From Intrasporangium calvum DSM 43043 (GTDB lineage: Bacteria > Actinomycetota > Actinomycetes > Actinomycetales > Dermatophilaceae): DNA of 64,000 nucleotides. Below, piece by piece: positions 55,617 to 64,000 of this stretch (position 1 is its first letter; each line of letters begins with the position of its first letter). Below the pieces are notes generated by a model. It searched no databases. It saw nothing but the letters and a program-made list of their open reading frames with translations, and was not told the origin of the DNA. The position numbers and the translations under genes were made by a program. The stretch lies in assembly GCF_000184685.1 (NCBI RefSeq), contig NC_014830.1:1736001-1800000 (forward strand). Direction: 5' to 3'.

Positions 55617-57380
55617 ATGCGCTGGACCACCGTCCTGACCGCAGCCGGAGCCGCGGTCTCCATCGGACTCGTCGCGGCCTGTGGGGCGCCCACGCCCACC
55701 GAGCAGACCGACGTCGTCCAGTTCGACAAGTCCTCCATCGCGACCGCGACATCCGGCATGCTGCCCGATGCCACGGGCCCGGCGCCGGACGTCCAGGGCG
55801 CCAAACGGGGCGGAGTGCTCACCGTCCCCTACTTCTCCACGCCCGCCAACTTCGACCCGAGCGACCAGTACTTCAACGACACGTTGGCGATCCTCGGACT
55901 GACCCACCGGGCGCTGACGGCGTACGCCGTCCGGGACGGCCAGTCGGTCCTCGTGCCGGACCTGGCCACCGACCTCGGCCAGGTGTCCGAGGACGGCCTC
56001 ACCTGGACGTTCACCCTCAAGGACGGCATCACCTACGAGGACGGCTCGCCCGTGACGGCGCACGACGTGGTCTTCGCGCTCAAGCGTTCCTTCGACAAGG
56101 ACCTGGCCCAGAACGCACCGACCTACCAGCGCGAGTTCTTCAAGGGCGGCACCACCTACGAGGGCCCCTACCAGGGTGACCCGAAGTGGAAGGGGGTCGA
56201 GGCGCGGAACGACAAGACGCTCGTCATCCGGCTCGAGAAGCGCTTCGAGTCGCTCCCGTACTTCGCCGCGTACCCCCAGTTCTCGCCGATCCCGCAGGCC
56301 AAGGACAAGAAGCAGGACTACACGCTCCATCCGCTGGCGACCGGCCCGTACAAGTTCAAGACGTACACGCCCGGTTCGGAGCTCGTCCTCGACCGGAACC
56401 CCGAGTGGAAGCCGGCCACGGACCCGGCGCGCAACGACTACCTCGACGGCTACCACTTCAAGTTCGGGGTCGAGGACGTCAAGGCCCAGACCGCGATCCT
56501 CGCGAGCAACGGGGTCGACGCCACGTCGCTCAACTGGAGCCCGATCGACTCCTCGCTCGTCGAGCAGATCGAGGGCCCGAAGAAGTCCCAGTTCGTCGAA
56601 GGGCCCTCGTCGTGCGTCTACACGCTCAACCTCGACACGCGGAAGATCCCGCTCGAGGTCCGCAAGGCCATCGCGGTCGCCTACCCGTACGACTCGGTCC
56701 GCAAGGCCGGCGGTCAGTCGACGCACGCCTACCTGCCCGGGACGACCTTCATCCCGCCGCAGGTGCCCGGCTGGGTCGACTACCAGGGCGTTGACGGCTT
56801 CGACGGAACCGGGGACGGCAACGCGGAGAAGGCCAGGAAGATGCTCGCCGACCTCGGCTACGGCCCAACCCGGCCGTTCGAGCTCAGCTACTACTACGAG
56901 AACGACTCCGCGGTCGCCGAGCGGGTCAACCAGGTGCGCAAGCAGAAGCTCGAGCTCGCGGGCTTCCGGGTCGTCGACAAGGGCGTCCCGGCCAAGGAAC
57001 GCCGGCAGCTGGCGGGCACCATCGACGCGCCCGTGAACATGCTGCAGAGCCCGGCCGGGTGGTGTTACGACTGGCCGTCGGCGGACTCGATCTTCCCACC
57101 GATGGTGTCCTCGGTGGCCGTCTCGCAGGGCGCCACGAGCTGGGGAAACATCTCCGAGGAGAAGATCGACCAGGAGATCCGGCGCATCCAGGAGCTGCCG
57201 ATCGCCGACCAGGGCCCCGAGTGGGGCACGTTCGACAAGTGGCTCTTCGAGAGCTACCTCCCGGCCATCCCGTACCAGTACAGCAAGGGCAACGCCGTCT
57301 TCGGCGCCAAGGTCCGCAACGTCGTCAACGACCCCCACCACGGACTGCCGATCATGACCCAGATCTGGATGGAGCCGTAG
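55617..57380 (+). CDS. Peptide ABC transporter substrate-binding lipoprotein
   Basis: A 587-residue extracellular solute-binding protein of family 5 (OppA/DppA). The signal peptide ends in a lipobox VAAC (Cys22), so it is a membrane-anchored lipoprotein. Family landmarks are LTWTFTLKDGITYEDGSPVTAHDVVFALKRSFD (core KDGITYEDGSPVTAHDVVF) and LATGPYKF. The Shine-Dalgarno AAGGGAG precedes ATG 55617. It lies between the two permease genes, an order like the bldKA-KB-KC operon of Streptomyces. Ligand, probably an oligopeptide, is not determinable. Confidence 0.93.
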   Translation: MRWTTVLTAAGAAVSIGLVAACGAPTPTEQTDVVQFDKSSIATATSGMLPDATGPAPDVQGAKRGGVLTVPYFSTPANFDPSDQYFNDTLAILGLTHRALTAYAVRDGQSVLVPDLATDLGQVSEDGLTWTFTLKDGITYEDGSPVTAHDVVFALKRSFDKDLAQNAPTYQREFFKGGTTYEGPYQGDPKWKGVEARNDKTLVIRLEKRFESLPYFAAYPQFSPIPQAKDKKQDYTLHPLATGPYKFKTYTPGSELVLDRNPEWKPATDPARNDYLDGYHFKFGVEDVKAQTAILASNGVDATSLNWSPIDSSLVEQIEGPKKSQFVEGPSSCVYTLNLDTRKIPLEVRKAIAVAYPYDSVRKAGGQSTHAYLPGTTFIPPQVPGWVDYQGVDGFDGTGDGNAEKARKMLADLGYGPTRPFELSYYYENDSAVAERVNQVRKQKLELAGFRVVDKGVPAKERRQLAGTIDAPVNMLQSPAGWCYDWPSADSIFPPMVSSVAVSQGATSWGNISEEKIDQEIRRIQELPIADQGPEWGTFDKWLFESYLPAIPYQYSKGNAVFGAKVRNVVNDPHHGLPIMTQIWMEP

Positions 57381-57459
57381 GCCTTCCCGTCAGTGTTTCC
57401 CCCGGGTGGGGGCGGGAGCGACCCTCCGGCCCCCACCCTTCGACCACGGAAGGTACTTC

Positions 57460-58446
57460 GTGCTCACGTACGTCCTGCGCCGAGTCGTCCTCGGACTGAC
57501 CGTCCTGCTCGCCACTCTCGTCGCCGCGTTCCTCCTCTTCTTCGCCGGCCCGGCAGACCCGGCCCAGGCGATGTGCCCCGAGCAGCGGTGCTCAGCCGAG
57601 CGCCTCGTCGAGATCCGTGCGAACCTCGGGCTCGACCGGCCGCTCGCCGTCCAGTTCAGCGAGTACTTCGGCGGTCTCTTCGTGGGACGCGACTTCGCGT
57701 TCGCGGGGGATGTCGTGCACTGCAGCGCCCCCTGTCTCGGGATGTCCTTCCTCACGAAGCGGCCCGTCTCGGAGGAGATCTTCTCGCGCTTCCCGGCCAC
57801 GGTGCTGCTCGCCCTCGGCACGGTCATCGTGTTCCTCGCCGTGGGCGTCTCGGTCGGCGTCATCACCGCCCGGGCGCGGGGGACGGTGCTGGATCGGCTC
57901 CTCATCGGCGGCTCGCAGGTCTTCGGCGCCATCCCGTACTACGTCATCGCGTTGGTCTTCGCGCTCTACCTGACGCGGATCCACGGCATCCTGCCGCAGT
58001 CCGTACCCCTGTCCCAGGGACTGCTCGGCTTCCTCGCCGGGCTCATCGCGCCCTGCCTGTTGCTCGGCCTCGTCTACTCCGCCGGGTACGCGAGGTACAC
58101 GCGCAGCTCGATGATCGAGGCGCTCTCCACCGACTTCGTGAGGACGGCTCGGTCGAAGGGACTCCCCGAGGTGAGCGTCCTTCGCAGCCACGCGCTCCGG
58201 GCTGCGATCGGGCCGGTCGTCACCATTCTCGGCCTCGACGTCGCGGCCCTGCTGTCGGGCACTCTCGTGACGGAGAAGATCTTCGAGATCGACGGCATCG
58301 GCAAGCTGTCGATCGACGCGCTCGGCCGGGACTACCTCCCGGTCATCATGGGTACGGTGCTCGTCACCGCCTTCCTCGTGGTCACGCTGAACCTCGTCGT
58401 CGACGTCGCGTACTCGTTCATCGATCCGCGGGTGAGGCTCTCATGA
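57460..58446 (+). CDS. Oligopeptide ABC transporter permease (DppB/OppB type)
   Basis: A 328-residue permease with six helices, beginning LTYVLRRVVLGLTVLLATLVAAFLLFF (core VLRRVVLGLTVLL), typical of OppB. Two cysteines in the extracytoplasmic stretch MCPEQRC and two in CSAPC may form disulfides. The EAA loop is DFVRTARSKGLPEVSVLRSHALR. GTG 57460 has GGAAGG seven bases upstream. The ATPase gene overlaps its stop by 4 bp. Confidence 0.92.
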   Translation: MLTYVLRRVVLGLTVLLATLVAAFLLFFAGPADPAQAMCPEQRCSAERLVEIRANLGLDRPLAVQFSEYFGGLFVGRDFAFAGDVVHCSAPCLGMSFLTKRPVSEEIFSRFPATVLLALGTVIVFLAVGVSVGVITARARGTVLDRLLIGGSQVFGAIPYYVIALVFALYLTRIHGILPQSVPLSQGLLGFLAGLIAPCLLLGLVYSAGYARYTRSSMIEALSTDFVRTARSKGLPEVSVLRSHALRAAIGPVVTILGLDVAALLSGTLVTEKIFEIDGIGKLSIDALGRDYLPVIMGTVLVTAFLVVTLNLVVDVAYSFIDPRVRLS

Positions 58447-59465
58447 CGCCCGCTGACGTGGTCCTCGAGGTCACCGACCTGTCCGTCGCGTTCCCCACGG
58501 AGGAGGGCGTCGTCCGAGCCGTGTCGGGCCTGAGCTACCAGGCCCGCCTGGGCCGGACGCTCGCGATCGTCGGCGAGTCCGGGTCCGGCAAGTCCGTGGC
58601 CGGCATGGCGGTCCTCGGCCTGCACGACCCGCGCCGGACCCGGACGACGGGGAGCATCCGTCTGGAGGGCGAGGAGGTCGTCGGCGCGTCCGAGTGGACG
58701 CTGCAGGCGCTGCGCAGCACCACCGCGGCGATGGTCTTCCAGGACCCGATGAGCTCCCTGCACCCCTTCCACAGGGTCGGCAGGCAGGTCGCAGAGGCCT
58801 ACCTCGCCCACCACTCGGTGTCGAAGGCGGTCGCTCATCAGCGGGCCGTGGAGATGCTGGACCGGGTCGGCATCCCCAACCCGCACCGGCGGGCGAACCA
58901 GTTCCCGCACGAGTTCTCGGGCGGCATGCGGCAGCGGGCCATGATCGCGCTCGGGCTCGTCAACAACCCGAGGCTGCTCATCGCCGACGAGCCGACGACC
59001 GCGCTGGACGTCACCGTCCAGGCCCAGATCCTCGACCTCCTCGGCGACCTGCGGCGCGAGTTCGGCTCGGCGGTCATCCTCATCACCCACGACTTGGCGG
59101 TGGTCGCGGAGACGGCCGACGACCTGCTCGTCATGTACGCCGGCCGCGCCGTGGAGCAGGGCCCCGCCCGGGAGGTGCTCAGCCGTCCGTCGCATCCCTA
59201 CACCGAGGCGCTGCTCAGGTCGATCCCCTCCCCGTCGGAGGACGCGGCGCAGCTGCGGCCGATCCGGGGCGCCCCGCCGAGCCTGCTCACCCCGCCCCCC
59301 GGGTGCTCGTTCCACCCTCGCTGCGCCTTCAGCGACGGGATGGGCGCGGTGTGCCGGACCGACGCGCCGGCGTGGCGACCGACGCCGGGCCTGGTCAACC
59401 GGCACCTGCGCTGTCACCTCGCGGACCCGGTGGCCGCGATCGAGATCGCGGGAGGTGCCCGGTGA
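58443..59465 (+). CDS. Oligopeptide ABC transporter ATP-binding protein (OppD type)
   Basis: A 340-residue ATPase: Walker A GESGSGKS, Q-loop AMVFQDPMSSLHP, signature FSGGMRQR, Walker B LLIADEPTTALD and H-loop ITHDLAVV. The C-terminal oligopeptide-transporter domain has the cysteine cluster CSFHPRC...C, which binds an iron-sulfur cluster in some homologues. ATG overlaps the permease stop and the next ATPase gene overlaps its own stop, so expression is translationally coupled. Confidence 0.94.
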   Translation: MTPADVVLEVTDLSVAFPTEEGVVRAVSGLSYQARLGRTLAIVGESGSGKSVAGMAVLGLHDPRRTRTTGSIRLEGEEVVGASEWTLQALRSTTAAMVFQDPMSSLHPFHRVGRQVAEAYLAHHSVSKAVAHQRAVEMLDRVGIPNPHRRANQFPHEFSGGMRQRAMIALGLVNNPRLLIADEPTTALDVTVQAQILDLLGDLRREFGSAVILITHDLAVVAETADDLLVMYAGRAVEQGPAREVLSRPSHPYTEALLRSIPSPSEDAAQLRPIRGAPPSLLTPPPGCSFHPRCAFSDGMGAVCRTDAPAWRPTPGLVNRHLRCHLADPVAAIEIAGGAR

Positions 59466-60529
59466 GCGAAACCTCACCGTTGCTCCGAGTCACCGGCCTG
59501 GTGCGACACTTCCCGTTCCGTGAGATGCAGGGCCTGCGGATGACGACGGCCACCGTCAAGGCCGTCGACGGGATCGACTTCAGCGTGCGAGCCGGCCGGA
59601 CCCTCGGGATCGTCGGCGAGTCTGGTTGTGGCAAGTCGACGACGGCTCGGCTGCTCACCCGGCTCGACGAGCCGACCGGCGGCCGGATCGAGTTCCGCGG
59701 CCGCGACATCAGCCACGTGGGGGAGTCGCAGCTGCGCTCGTTCCGCCGGGACGTGCAGATGGTCTTCCAGGACCCGTACAGCTCGCTGAACCCGCGTCAC
59801 ACGGTCGGCTCCATCCTGCGCACGCCGCTGCGCGTCCACGGGCTGCACCCCGGACGCGAGAAGGCACGCGTGAGGGAGCTGCTCGAGCTCGTCGGCCTCG
59901 GCCCCGAGCACGCCAACCGCTACCCGTCGGAGTTCTCCGGTGGTCAGCGCCAACGGATCGGGATCGCCCGGGCCCTGGCCGTCGAGCCGAGACTCATCGT
60001 CGCCGACGAGCCCGTCTCGGCGCTCGACGTGTCGATCCAGGCCCAGGTGATGAACCTGCTCGCCACCTTGCGCACCGAGCTCGGCCTCGCCTTCGTGCTC
60101 GTCGCTCACGACCTCGGCGTGGTCCGACACTTCTGCGACGAGGTGGCGGTGATGCACCTGGGCAAGATCGTCGAGCACGGCGAACGGCGACAGATCTACG
60201 CGGCGCCGGTGCACCCCTACACGCAGGCGCTCCTTTCCGCCGCTCCCGACATCAACGTCGTGCGCGGCGCCGCACCGAGGGAGCGGATCCGCCTCGCCGG
60301 AGACGTGCCCAGCCCGATCGACCCGCCGAGCGGCTGCCACTTCCGGACCCGCTGCTGGAAGGTGCGGGAGGTCTGCCACCGGCAGGAGCCGCCACTCGTC
60401 AGCGTCGAACCCGTCGGTCCACCCGCTCCGCCGGGGTCGGGGCCACACCGGCACGCGTGCCACTTCCCCGAGGTGCGAAGCCGGGTCGTGGCCCAACCGC
60501 CCGCCGGAGCCGGTCCGCGGCGACCGTGA
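59462..60529 (+). CDS. Oligopeptide ABC transporter ATP-binding protein (OppF type)
   Basis: A 355-residue ATPase with Walker A GESGCGKST, Q-loop MVFQDPYSSLNPRHTVG, signature FSGGQRQRIGIARAL, Walker B LIVADEPVSALD and H-loop VAHDLGVVRHF. The C-terminal cysteine motif is CHFRTRCWKVREVC. It pairs with the preceding OppD-type subunit to drive the importer. GTG 59462 overlaps the previous stop. It is the last gene of the operon and is followed by a 14-bp inverted repeat that may mark its end. Confidence 0.94.
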   Translation: MSETSPLLRVTGLVRHFPFREMQGLRMTTATVKAVDGIDFSVRAGRTLGIVGESGCGKSTTARLLTRLDEPTGGRIEFRGRDISHVGESQLRSFRRDVQMVFQDPYSSLNPRHTVGSILRTPLRVHGLHPGREKARVRELLELVGLGPEHANRYPSEFSGGQRQRIGIARALAVEPRLIVADEPVSALDVSIQAQVMNLLATLRTELGLAFVLVAHDLGVVRHFCDEVAVMHLGKIVEHGERRQIYAAPVHPYTQALLSAAPDINVVRGAAPRERIRLAGDVPSPIDPPSGCHFRTRCWKVREVCHRQEPPLVSVEPVGPPAPPGSGPHRHACHFPEVRSRVVAQPPAGAGPRRP

Positions 60530-60568
60530 CCCCACTCCCGCGGGGGTGAGCCTTTCACGAGGGCCGAA

Positions 60569-60607
60569 CCCAGCGGCATACGGCAGGAGTCCTCGTATGC
60601 CGCTGGG
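60569..60607. repeat. 14-bp inverted repeat made of two dispersed-repeat copies
   Basis: CCCAGCGGCATACG (60569-60582) and its exact complement (60594-60607) with an 11-base loop. Each arm is a copy of the window-wide CAGCGGCATAC word. It lies 40 bases after the oligopeptide operon and could act as a transcript-end hairpin, though no T-tract follows. Confidence 0.9.
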
Positions 60608-60636
60608 CTCGCTCCCGTGACCCGGCAAGGTCGACT

Positions 60637-60667
60637 TTGGGCGGGCTCAACCTCGGTCGGCTAGGGT
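60637..60667 (+). promoter_or_regulatory. Predicted alaS promoter
   Basis: TTGGGC (60637-60642) and TAGGGT (60662-60667) are 19 bases apart. The -10 box is eight bases before an ATG (60676), so transcription could start at or close to that codon. The region 60530-60833 contains no other gene-like feature apart from the inverted repeat and the small frame below. Confidence 0.45.
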
Positions 60668-60675
60668 GAGAGGCC

Positions 60676-60777
60676 ATGGATGTGTGCGAGATGACCGGCC
60701 CGGTGCAGCGTTGCCGGACGGGTGCGCGAGTCGCCGGGTGGGCCCGAGCTCCCCGGGGGGCAGCCGCGCGCGCGTGA
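60676..60777 (+). CDS. Possible Ala-rich leader peptide upstream of alaS
   Basis: A 33-codon frame, ATG 60676 to TGA 60777, placed eight bases after the TAGGGT box so that its mRNA could be leaderless. Eight of its last seventeen codons specify alanine, ending in GAAARA. Downstream, CGGGGGGCA and TGCCCCCG (about 60754-60792) can pair. This resembles an amino-acid leader that could sense charged tRNA-Ala. High-GC genomes are rich in Ala codons, so chance is a real alternative and the frame may not be translated. Confidence 0.3.
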   Translation: MDVCEMTGPVQRCRTGARVAGWARAPRGAAARA

Positions 60778-60833
60778 GCCCCGGTTGCCCCCGCCCCGAC
60801 CTCATCCCACCCACATCAGCAAGGACCTGAACC

Positions 60834-63506
60834 ATGGAAACCGCCGAGATCAGGCGACGCTGGCTCTCCTTCTTCGAGAGCCGGGGCCACACCGTCGTGC
60901 CGAGCGCCCCGCTCGTGCACGACGACCCCAACCTCCTGTTCGTCAATGCCGGGATGGTGCCGTTCAAGCCCTACTTCCTCGGTCAGGAGACCCCGCCGTA
61001 CGCCCGCGCGACGAGCGTCCAGAAGTGCGTGCGGACCCTCGACATCGAAGAGGTCGGCAAGACGACCCGGCACGGCACGTTCTTCCAGATGAACGGCAAC
61101 TTCAGCTTCGGCGACTACTTCAAGGAGGGCGCCGTCGCGCTCGCCTGGGAGCTGGTCACCACGCCGCAGAGCCAAGGCGGCTACGGCTTCGACGAGAAGG
61201 ACCTCTACGCCTCCGTCTACCACGAGGACGACGAGGCCATCGCGATCTGGAAGCGTGTCGCCGGCCTGCCCGACGACCGCATCGTGCGACTCGGGAAGAA
61301 GGACAACTACTGGAACATGGGGGTCGCCGGACCGGGCGGCCCGTGCTCCGAGATCCTCATCGACCGTGGCCCCGAGTTCGGCGCCGACCGGGACTGGGAG
61401 GCGGGCGACCGCTACCTCGAGTTCTGGAACCTCGTCTTCATGCAGGACGACCTGTCCGCGGTGCGGGCCAAGGACGACTTCGACATCGCCGGCCCGCTGC
61501 CGAAGCGCAACATCGACACCGGAATGGGCCTCGAACGCGTCGCCTACCTGCTCCAGGGCGTCGACAACCTCTACGAGATCGACGAGGTCTTCCCCGTCAT
61601 CGCCGCGGCGGAGGAGCTCTCGGGGCGCCGCTACGGGGCCAACCTCGAGGACGACGTCCGCTTCCGTGTCGTGGCCGACCACGTGCGCTCTGCGCTCATG
61701 CTCATCGGTGACGGCGTCACGCCGGGCAACGAGGGTCGGGGCTACGTGCTGCGCCGGCTCATCCGCCGCGCGGTGCGCTCGATGCGGCTCCTCGGCGTCG
61801 ACGCGCCGACCCTCGAGCACCTGCTGCCGGTCAGCAAGGACCAGATGCGGGCGTCCTACCCCGAGCTCGAGCGCGGCTTCGGCCGGATCAGCCAGGTCGC
61901 CTACGCCGAGGAGGACGCGTTCCGCCGGACCCTCACAGCCGGCACGACGATCCTCGACGTCGCGGTCACCAAGGCCAAGTCGAGCGGCTCCGCGACGTTG
62001 AGCGGGTCCGAGGCGTTCCAGCTGCACGACACGTACGGCTTCCCCATCGACCTCACCCTCGAGATGGCGGCCGAGCAGGGGCTCAACGTCGACGAGGCCG
62101 GGTTCCGCCGGCTCATGGCGGAGCAGCGCGACCGGGCCAAGGCCGACGCCAGGTCGAAGAAGATGGCGCACGGCGACGTCTCCGTCTACCGCCAGGTCGC
62201 GGACTCGCTGGGTCGGGACGTCGAGTTCACCGGCTACGACGAGGTCGTCTCGGACTCGCGGGTCCGCGGTCTCATCCGCGGCGGTGAGCTGGTCTCCACG
62301 GCGCATGCCGGTGAGGAGATCGAGGTCGTGCTGGACCGGACCCCGCTCTACGCCGAGTCCGGTGGGCAGCTCGCCGACCGGGGCCGGATCCGCTTGGCCA
62401 ACGGCGCGCTCATCGAGGTCCGGGACGTGCAGAAGCCGATCAACGGCCTCATCGTCCACCGGGCCACCGTCCTCGAGGGCGAGGCCGTCACGGGCGACGA
62501 TGCCGAGGCGGTCGTCGATGTCGTGCGCCGCCGCTCCGTCTCCCGCGCGCACACCGCGACGCACATGGTGCACCAGGCCCTCCGTGAGGAGCTCGGCGAG
62601 ACCGCCACCCAGGCCGGTTCCGAGAACTCGCCCGGTCGGCTGCGGTTCGACTTCAAGGCGCAGAGCCCGGTGCCGCTCGAGGCCATGGCCGACATCGAGG
62701 CCAAGGTCAACTCGGTGCTGCTCGACGACCTGGCCGTGACCGCCGACGTGATGTCGCTCGACGAGGCCCGTCGGATGGGTGCGCTGGCCCTCTTCGGGGA
62801 GAAGTACGGCGAGCGGGTCAGGGTGGTCTCCATCGGCGACTGGTCGATCGAGCTCTGCGGCGGCACCCACGCCCTGCGCGTCGGCCAGCTCGGCGTCGTC
62901 AAGCTGCTCGGCGAGGCGTCGATCGGCTCCGGCGTCCGACGCGTCGAGGCTCTGGTCGGCTCCGACGCCTACACGCACCTCGCTCGGGAGGCGGCCATCG
63001 TCGGGCAGCTGACCGACCAGCTCAAGGTGCGCACGGAGGAGCTGCCGCAGCGGATCGCGAGCATCCTCTCCAAGCTCAAGGAGGCCGAGAAGGAGATCGC
63101 CGCCGTCAAGCAGGCACAGGTCCTCGGGGCCGCTCCCGGACTGGTGGCCACGGCTCGGGACATCGCGGGGGTCACTTTCGTCAGCCACGACGCGGGAGAC
63201 GGAGTGACCGCCGACGACCTGCGCGCCCTCGTCCTCGAGGTGCGCCGCCGGCTCGGCACCGACCGTCCCAGCCTCGTCTCCATGGCTGCCGTCTCCAACG
63301 GCCGCCCCATCGTGATCGTCGCGACGAACGACCGCGCTCGCGAGGCCGGCCTCAAGGCCGGGCTGTTCGTCCGGACTGCCGCTCAGGTGCTCGGTGGAGG
63401 TGGCGGCGGCAAGGACGACATCGCCCAGGGCGGTGGGACCGACGCCTCGATGGTGTCTGCTGCACTCGGCGCGGTCGAGCAGCAGCTGCACCAGCGAGGC
63501 GCCTGA
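60834..63506 (+). CDS. alaS: Alanine--tRNA ligase
   Basis: An 890-residue class II synthetase. The N-terminal catalytic domain begins [35 protein letters not shown] (core [10 protein letters not shown]), the editing domain has HTATHMVH and CGGTH zinc-binding motifs, and a C-Ala domain with Gly-rich GGGGGGKDD ends the protein. It charges tRNA-Ala by reading the G3-U70 pair and edits Ser and Gly. ATG 60834 has AAGGA upstream. ruvX follows two bases after its stop. Confidence 0.97.
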   Translation: METAEIRRRWLSFFESRGHTVVPSAPLVHDDPNLLFVNAGMVPFKPYFLGQETPPYARATSVQKCVRTLDIEEVGKTTRHGTFFQMNGNFSFGDYFKEGAVALAWELVTTPQSQGGYGFDEKDLYASVYHEDDEAIAIWKRVAGLPDDRIVRLGKKDNYWNMGVAGPGGPCSEILIDRGPEFGADRDWEAGDRYLEFWNLVFMQDDLSAVRAKDDFDIAGPLPKRNIDTGMGLERVAYLLQGVDNLYEIDEVFPVIAAAEELSGRRYGANLEDDVRFRVVADHVRSALMLIGDGVTPGNEGRGYVLRRLIRRAVRSMRLLGVDAPTLEHLLPVSKDQMRASYPELERGFGRISQVAYAEEDAFRRTLTAGTTILDVAVTKAKSSGSATLSGSEAFQLHDTYGFPIDLTLEMAAEQGLNVDEAGFRRLMAEQRDRAKADARSKKMAHGDVSVYRQVADSLGRDVEFTGYDEVVSDSRVRGLIRGGELVSTAHAGEEIEVVLDRTPLYAESGGQLADRGRIRLANGALIEVRDVQKPINGLIVHRATVLEGEAVTGDDAEAVVDVVRRRSVSRAHTATHMVHQALREELGETATQAGSENSPGRLRFDFKAQSPVPLEAMADIEAKVNSVLLDDLAVTADVMSLDEARRMGALALFGEKYGERVRVVSIGDWSIELCGGTHALRVGQLGVVKLLGEASIGSGVRRVEALVGSDAYTHLAREAAIVGQLTDQLKVRTEELPQRIASILSKLKEAEKEIAAVKQAQVLGAAPGLVATARDIAGVTFVSHDAGDGVTADDLRALVLEVRRRLGTDRPSLVSMAAVSNGRPIVIVATNDRAREAGLKAGLFVRTAAQVLGGGGGGKDDIAQGGGTDASMVSAALGAVEQQLHQRGA

Positions 63507-63508
63507 CG

Positions 63509-64000
63509 GTGTCACCGCGACCGGGTGTGCGGCTCGGCATCGACGTGGGCGACGCTCGCGTCGGGGTCGCAGCCTCCGACCCCTCGGGCACCTTCGCCAA
63601 CCCGGTGCAGACGCTCGCCCGCGACGTGCGCGAGCTGGCCGACATCGAGGCGATTGCGATCTTGACGGCCGAACGCGACGTCCTTGAGATCGTCGTCGGG
63701 CTCCCTCGGCTGCTGTCCGGCGGCGAGGGCGAGGCGGCGCGAGGCGCGCGCGCCTATGCCGCCCAGCTGGCCGCCCGGGTGGCCCCGGTGCCGGTCCGCC
63801 TCGTCGACGAGCGGTTGACGACGGTCGGGGCGCACCAGAGACTGCGGGACAGCGGAGTGCCCGGGCGGGGGCAGCGCTCCGTCGTCGACCAGGCGGCTGC
63901 AGTGCTCATCCTCCAGTCCGCGCTCGACGCGGAGGCGTCGGCGGGTACACCGGCCGGTGAGGTCATCTCGCTCGGCAAACCACGGAAGAAGGAACGTCGT
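63509..64000 (+). CDS. ruvX: Putative pre-16S rRNA nuclease / RuvX (YqgF family), 3' end beyond window
   Basis: The GTG at 63509 opens 164 codons that run in frame to the last base of the window. The RNase H-like fold is recognisable from LGIDVGDARVGVAASDPSG at the start, then VVGLPRLLSGGEG, VRLVDERLTT and the final Asp in SVVDQAAAVLILQSALD. All acidic catalytic positions appear present. The family processes the 16S 5' end in some bacteria. The visible part is already full family length, so the stop should be just past the edge. alaS-ruvX order is standard. Confidence 0.9.
   Translation, partial: MSPRPGVRLGIDVGDARVGVAASDPSGTFANPVQTLARDVRELADIEAIAILTAERDVLEIVVGLPRLLSGGEGEAARGARAYAAQLAARVAPVPVRLVDERLTTVGAHQRLRDSGVPGRGQRSVVDQAAAVLILQSALDAEASAGTPAGEVISLGKPRKKERR

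Overview
This 64 kb window is high-GC actinobacterial chromosome. The 16S rRNA, the absence of tRNAs in the rRNA spacer and the gene orders (hisH-priA, infC-rpmI-rplT-trmH-pheST-arg, tyrS through pyrG) point to Micrococcales, most likely the Intrasporangiaceae/Dermatophilaceae group; this is a judgement from remembered sequences, not a search. Coding density is very high. Many genes overlap by 4 bp (GTGA or ATGA), GTG starts are common, and several genes appear to be read from leaderless transcripts with a TANNNT box 6-8 bases before the start codon. No CRISPR array, tRNA gene or prophage was seen.

Layout. 1-1906: end of hisB, hisH, a small membrane protein and priA (histidine). 1903-7652: an SseB-domain protein, a DUF445 membrane protein, a convergent EF-G2 paralogue and an MFS transporter. 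7614-15146: translation block infC (AUC start, long leader with an attenuator-like hairpin), rpmI, rplT, a TrmH-family rRNA methylase, an orphan histidine kinase, pheS and pheT. 15154-21585: a cluster of short repeats, a two-box ArgR operator, then argCJBDRH without argF or argG. 21588-23671: an alkyladenine-type DNA glycosylase and tyrS. 23749-29484: one rRNA operon (promoters, antitermination leader, 16S, 23S, 5S, terminator). 29487-30885: an intact ISL3-family insertion sequence that landed in the T-tract of the rRNA terminator, with an exact 8-bp target duplication. 30947-46397: the conserved actinobacterial run TPR protein, HAD phosphatase, small protein, tlyA, nadK, recN, steA, steB/mctB, interrupted by a PNPT-like/MurJ-like/glycosyltransferase trio, then pyrG, a NUDIX hydrolase and a YchJ-like protein. 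46373-54153: acyltransferase, aspS, GNAT, MMPL transporter, rarA. 54384-60529: a five-gene oligopeptide ABC importer in permease-SBP-permease-ATPase-ATPase order. 60569-64000: an inverted repeat, a possible Ala-rich leader peptide, alaS and the start of ruvX.

The most interesting signal not explained by genes is a dispersed DNA word, CAGCGGCATAC, found exactly ten times in 64 kb, in both orientations, inside genes in several reading frames and between genes, once as a 14-bp inverted repeat. A second repeat family (core ATCGAGAGAGCAGTT) forms hairpins at the ends of two transcription units. I found no clearly novel multi-gene defence or biosynthetic system. The nearest candidate is the PNPT-like/MurJ-like/glycosyltransferase trio, which looks like a compact lipid-linked glycan pathway beside the SteA-SteB cell-wall genes.
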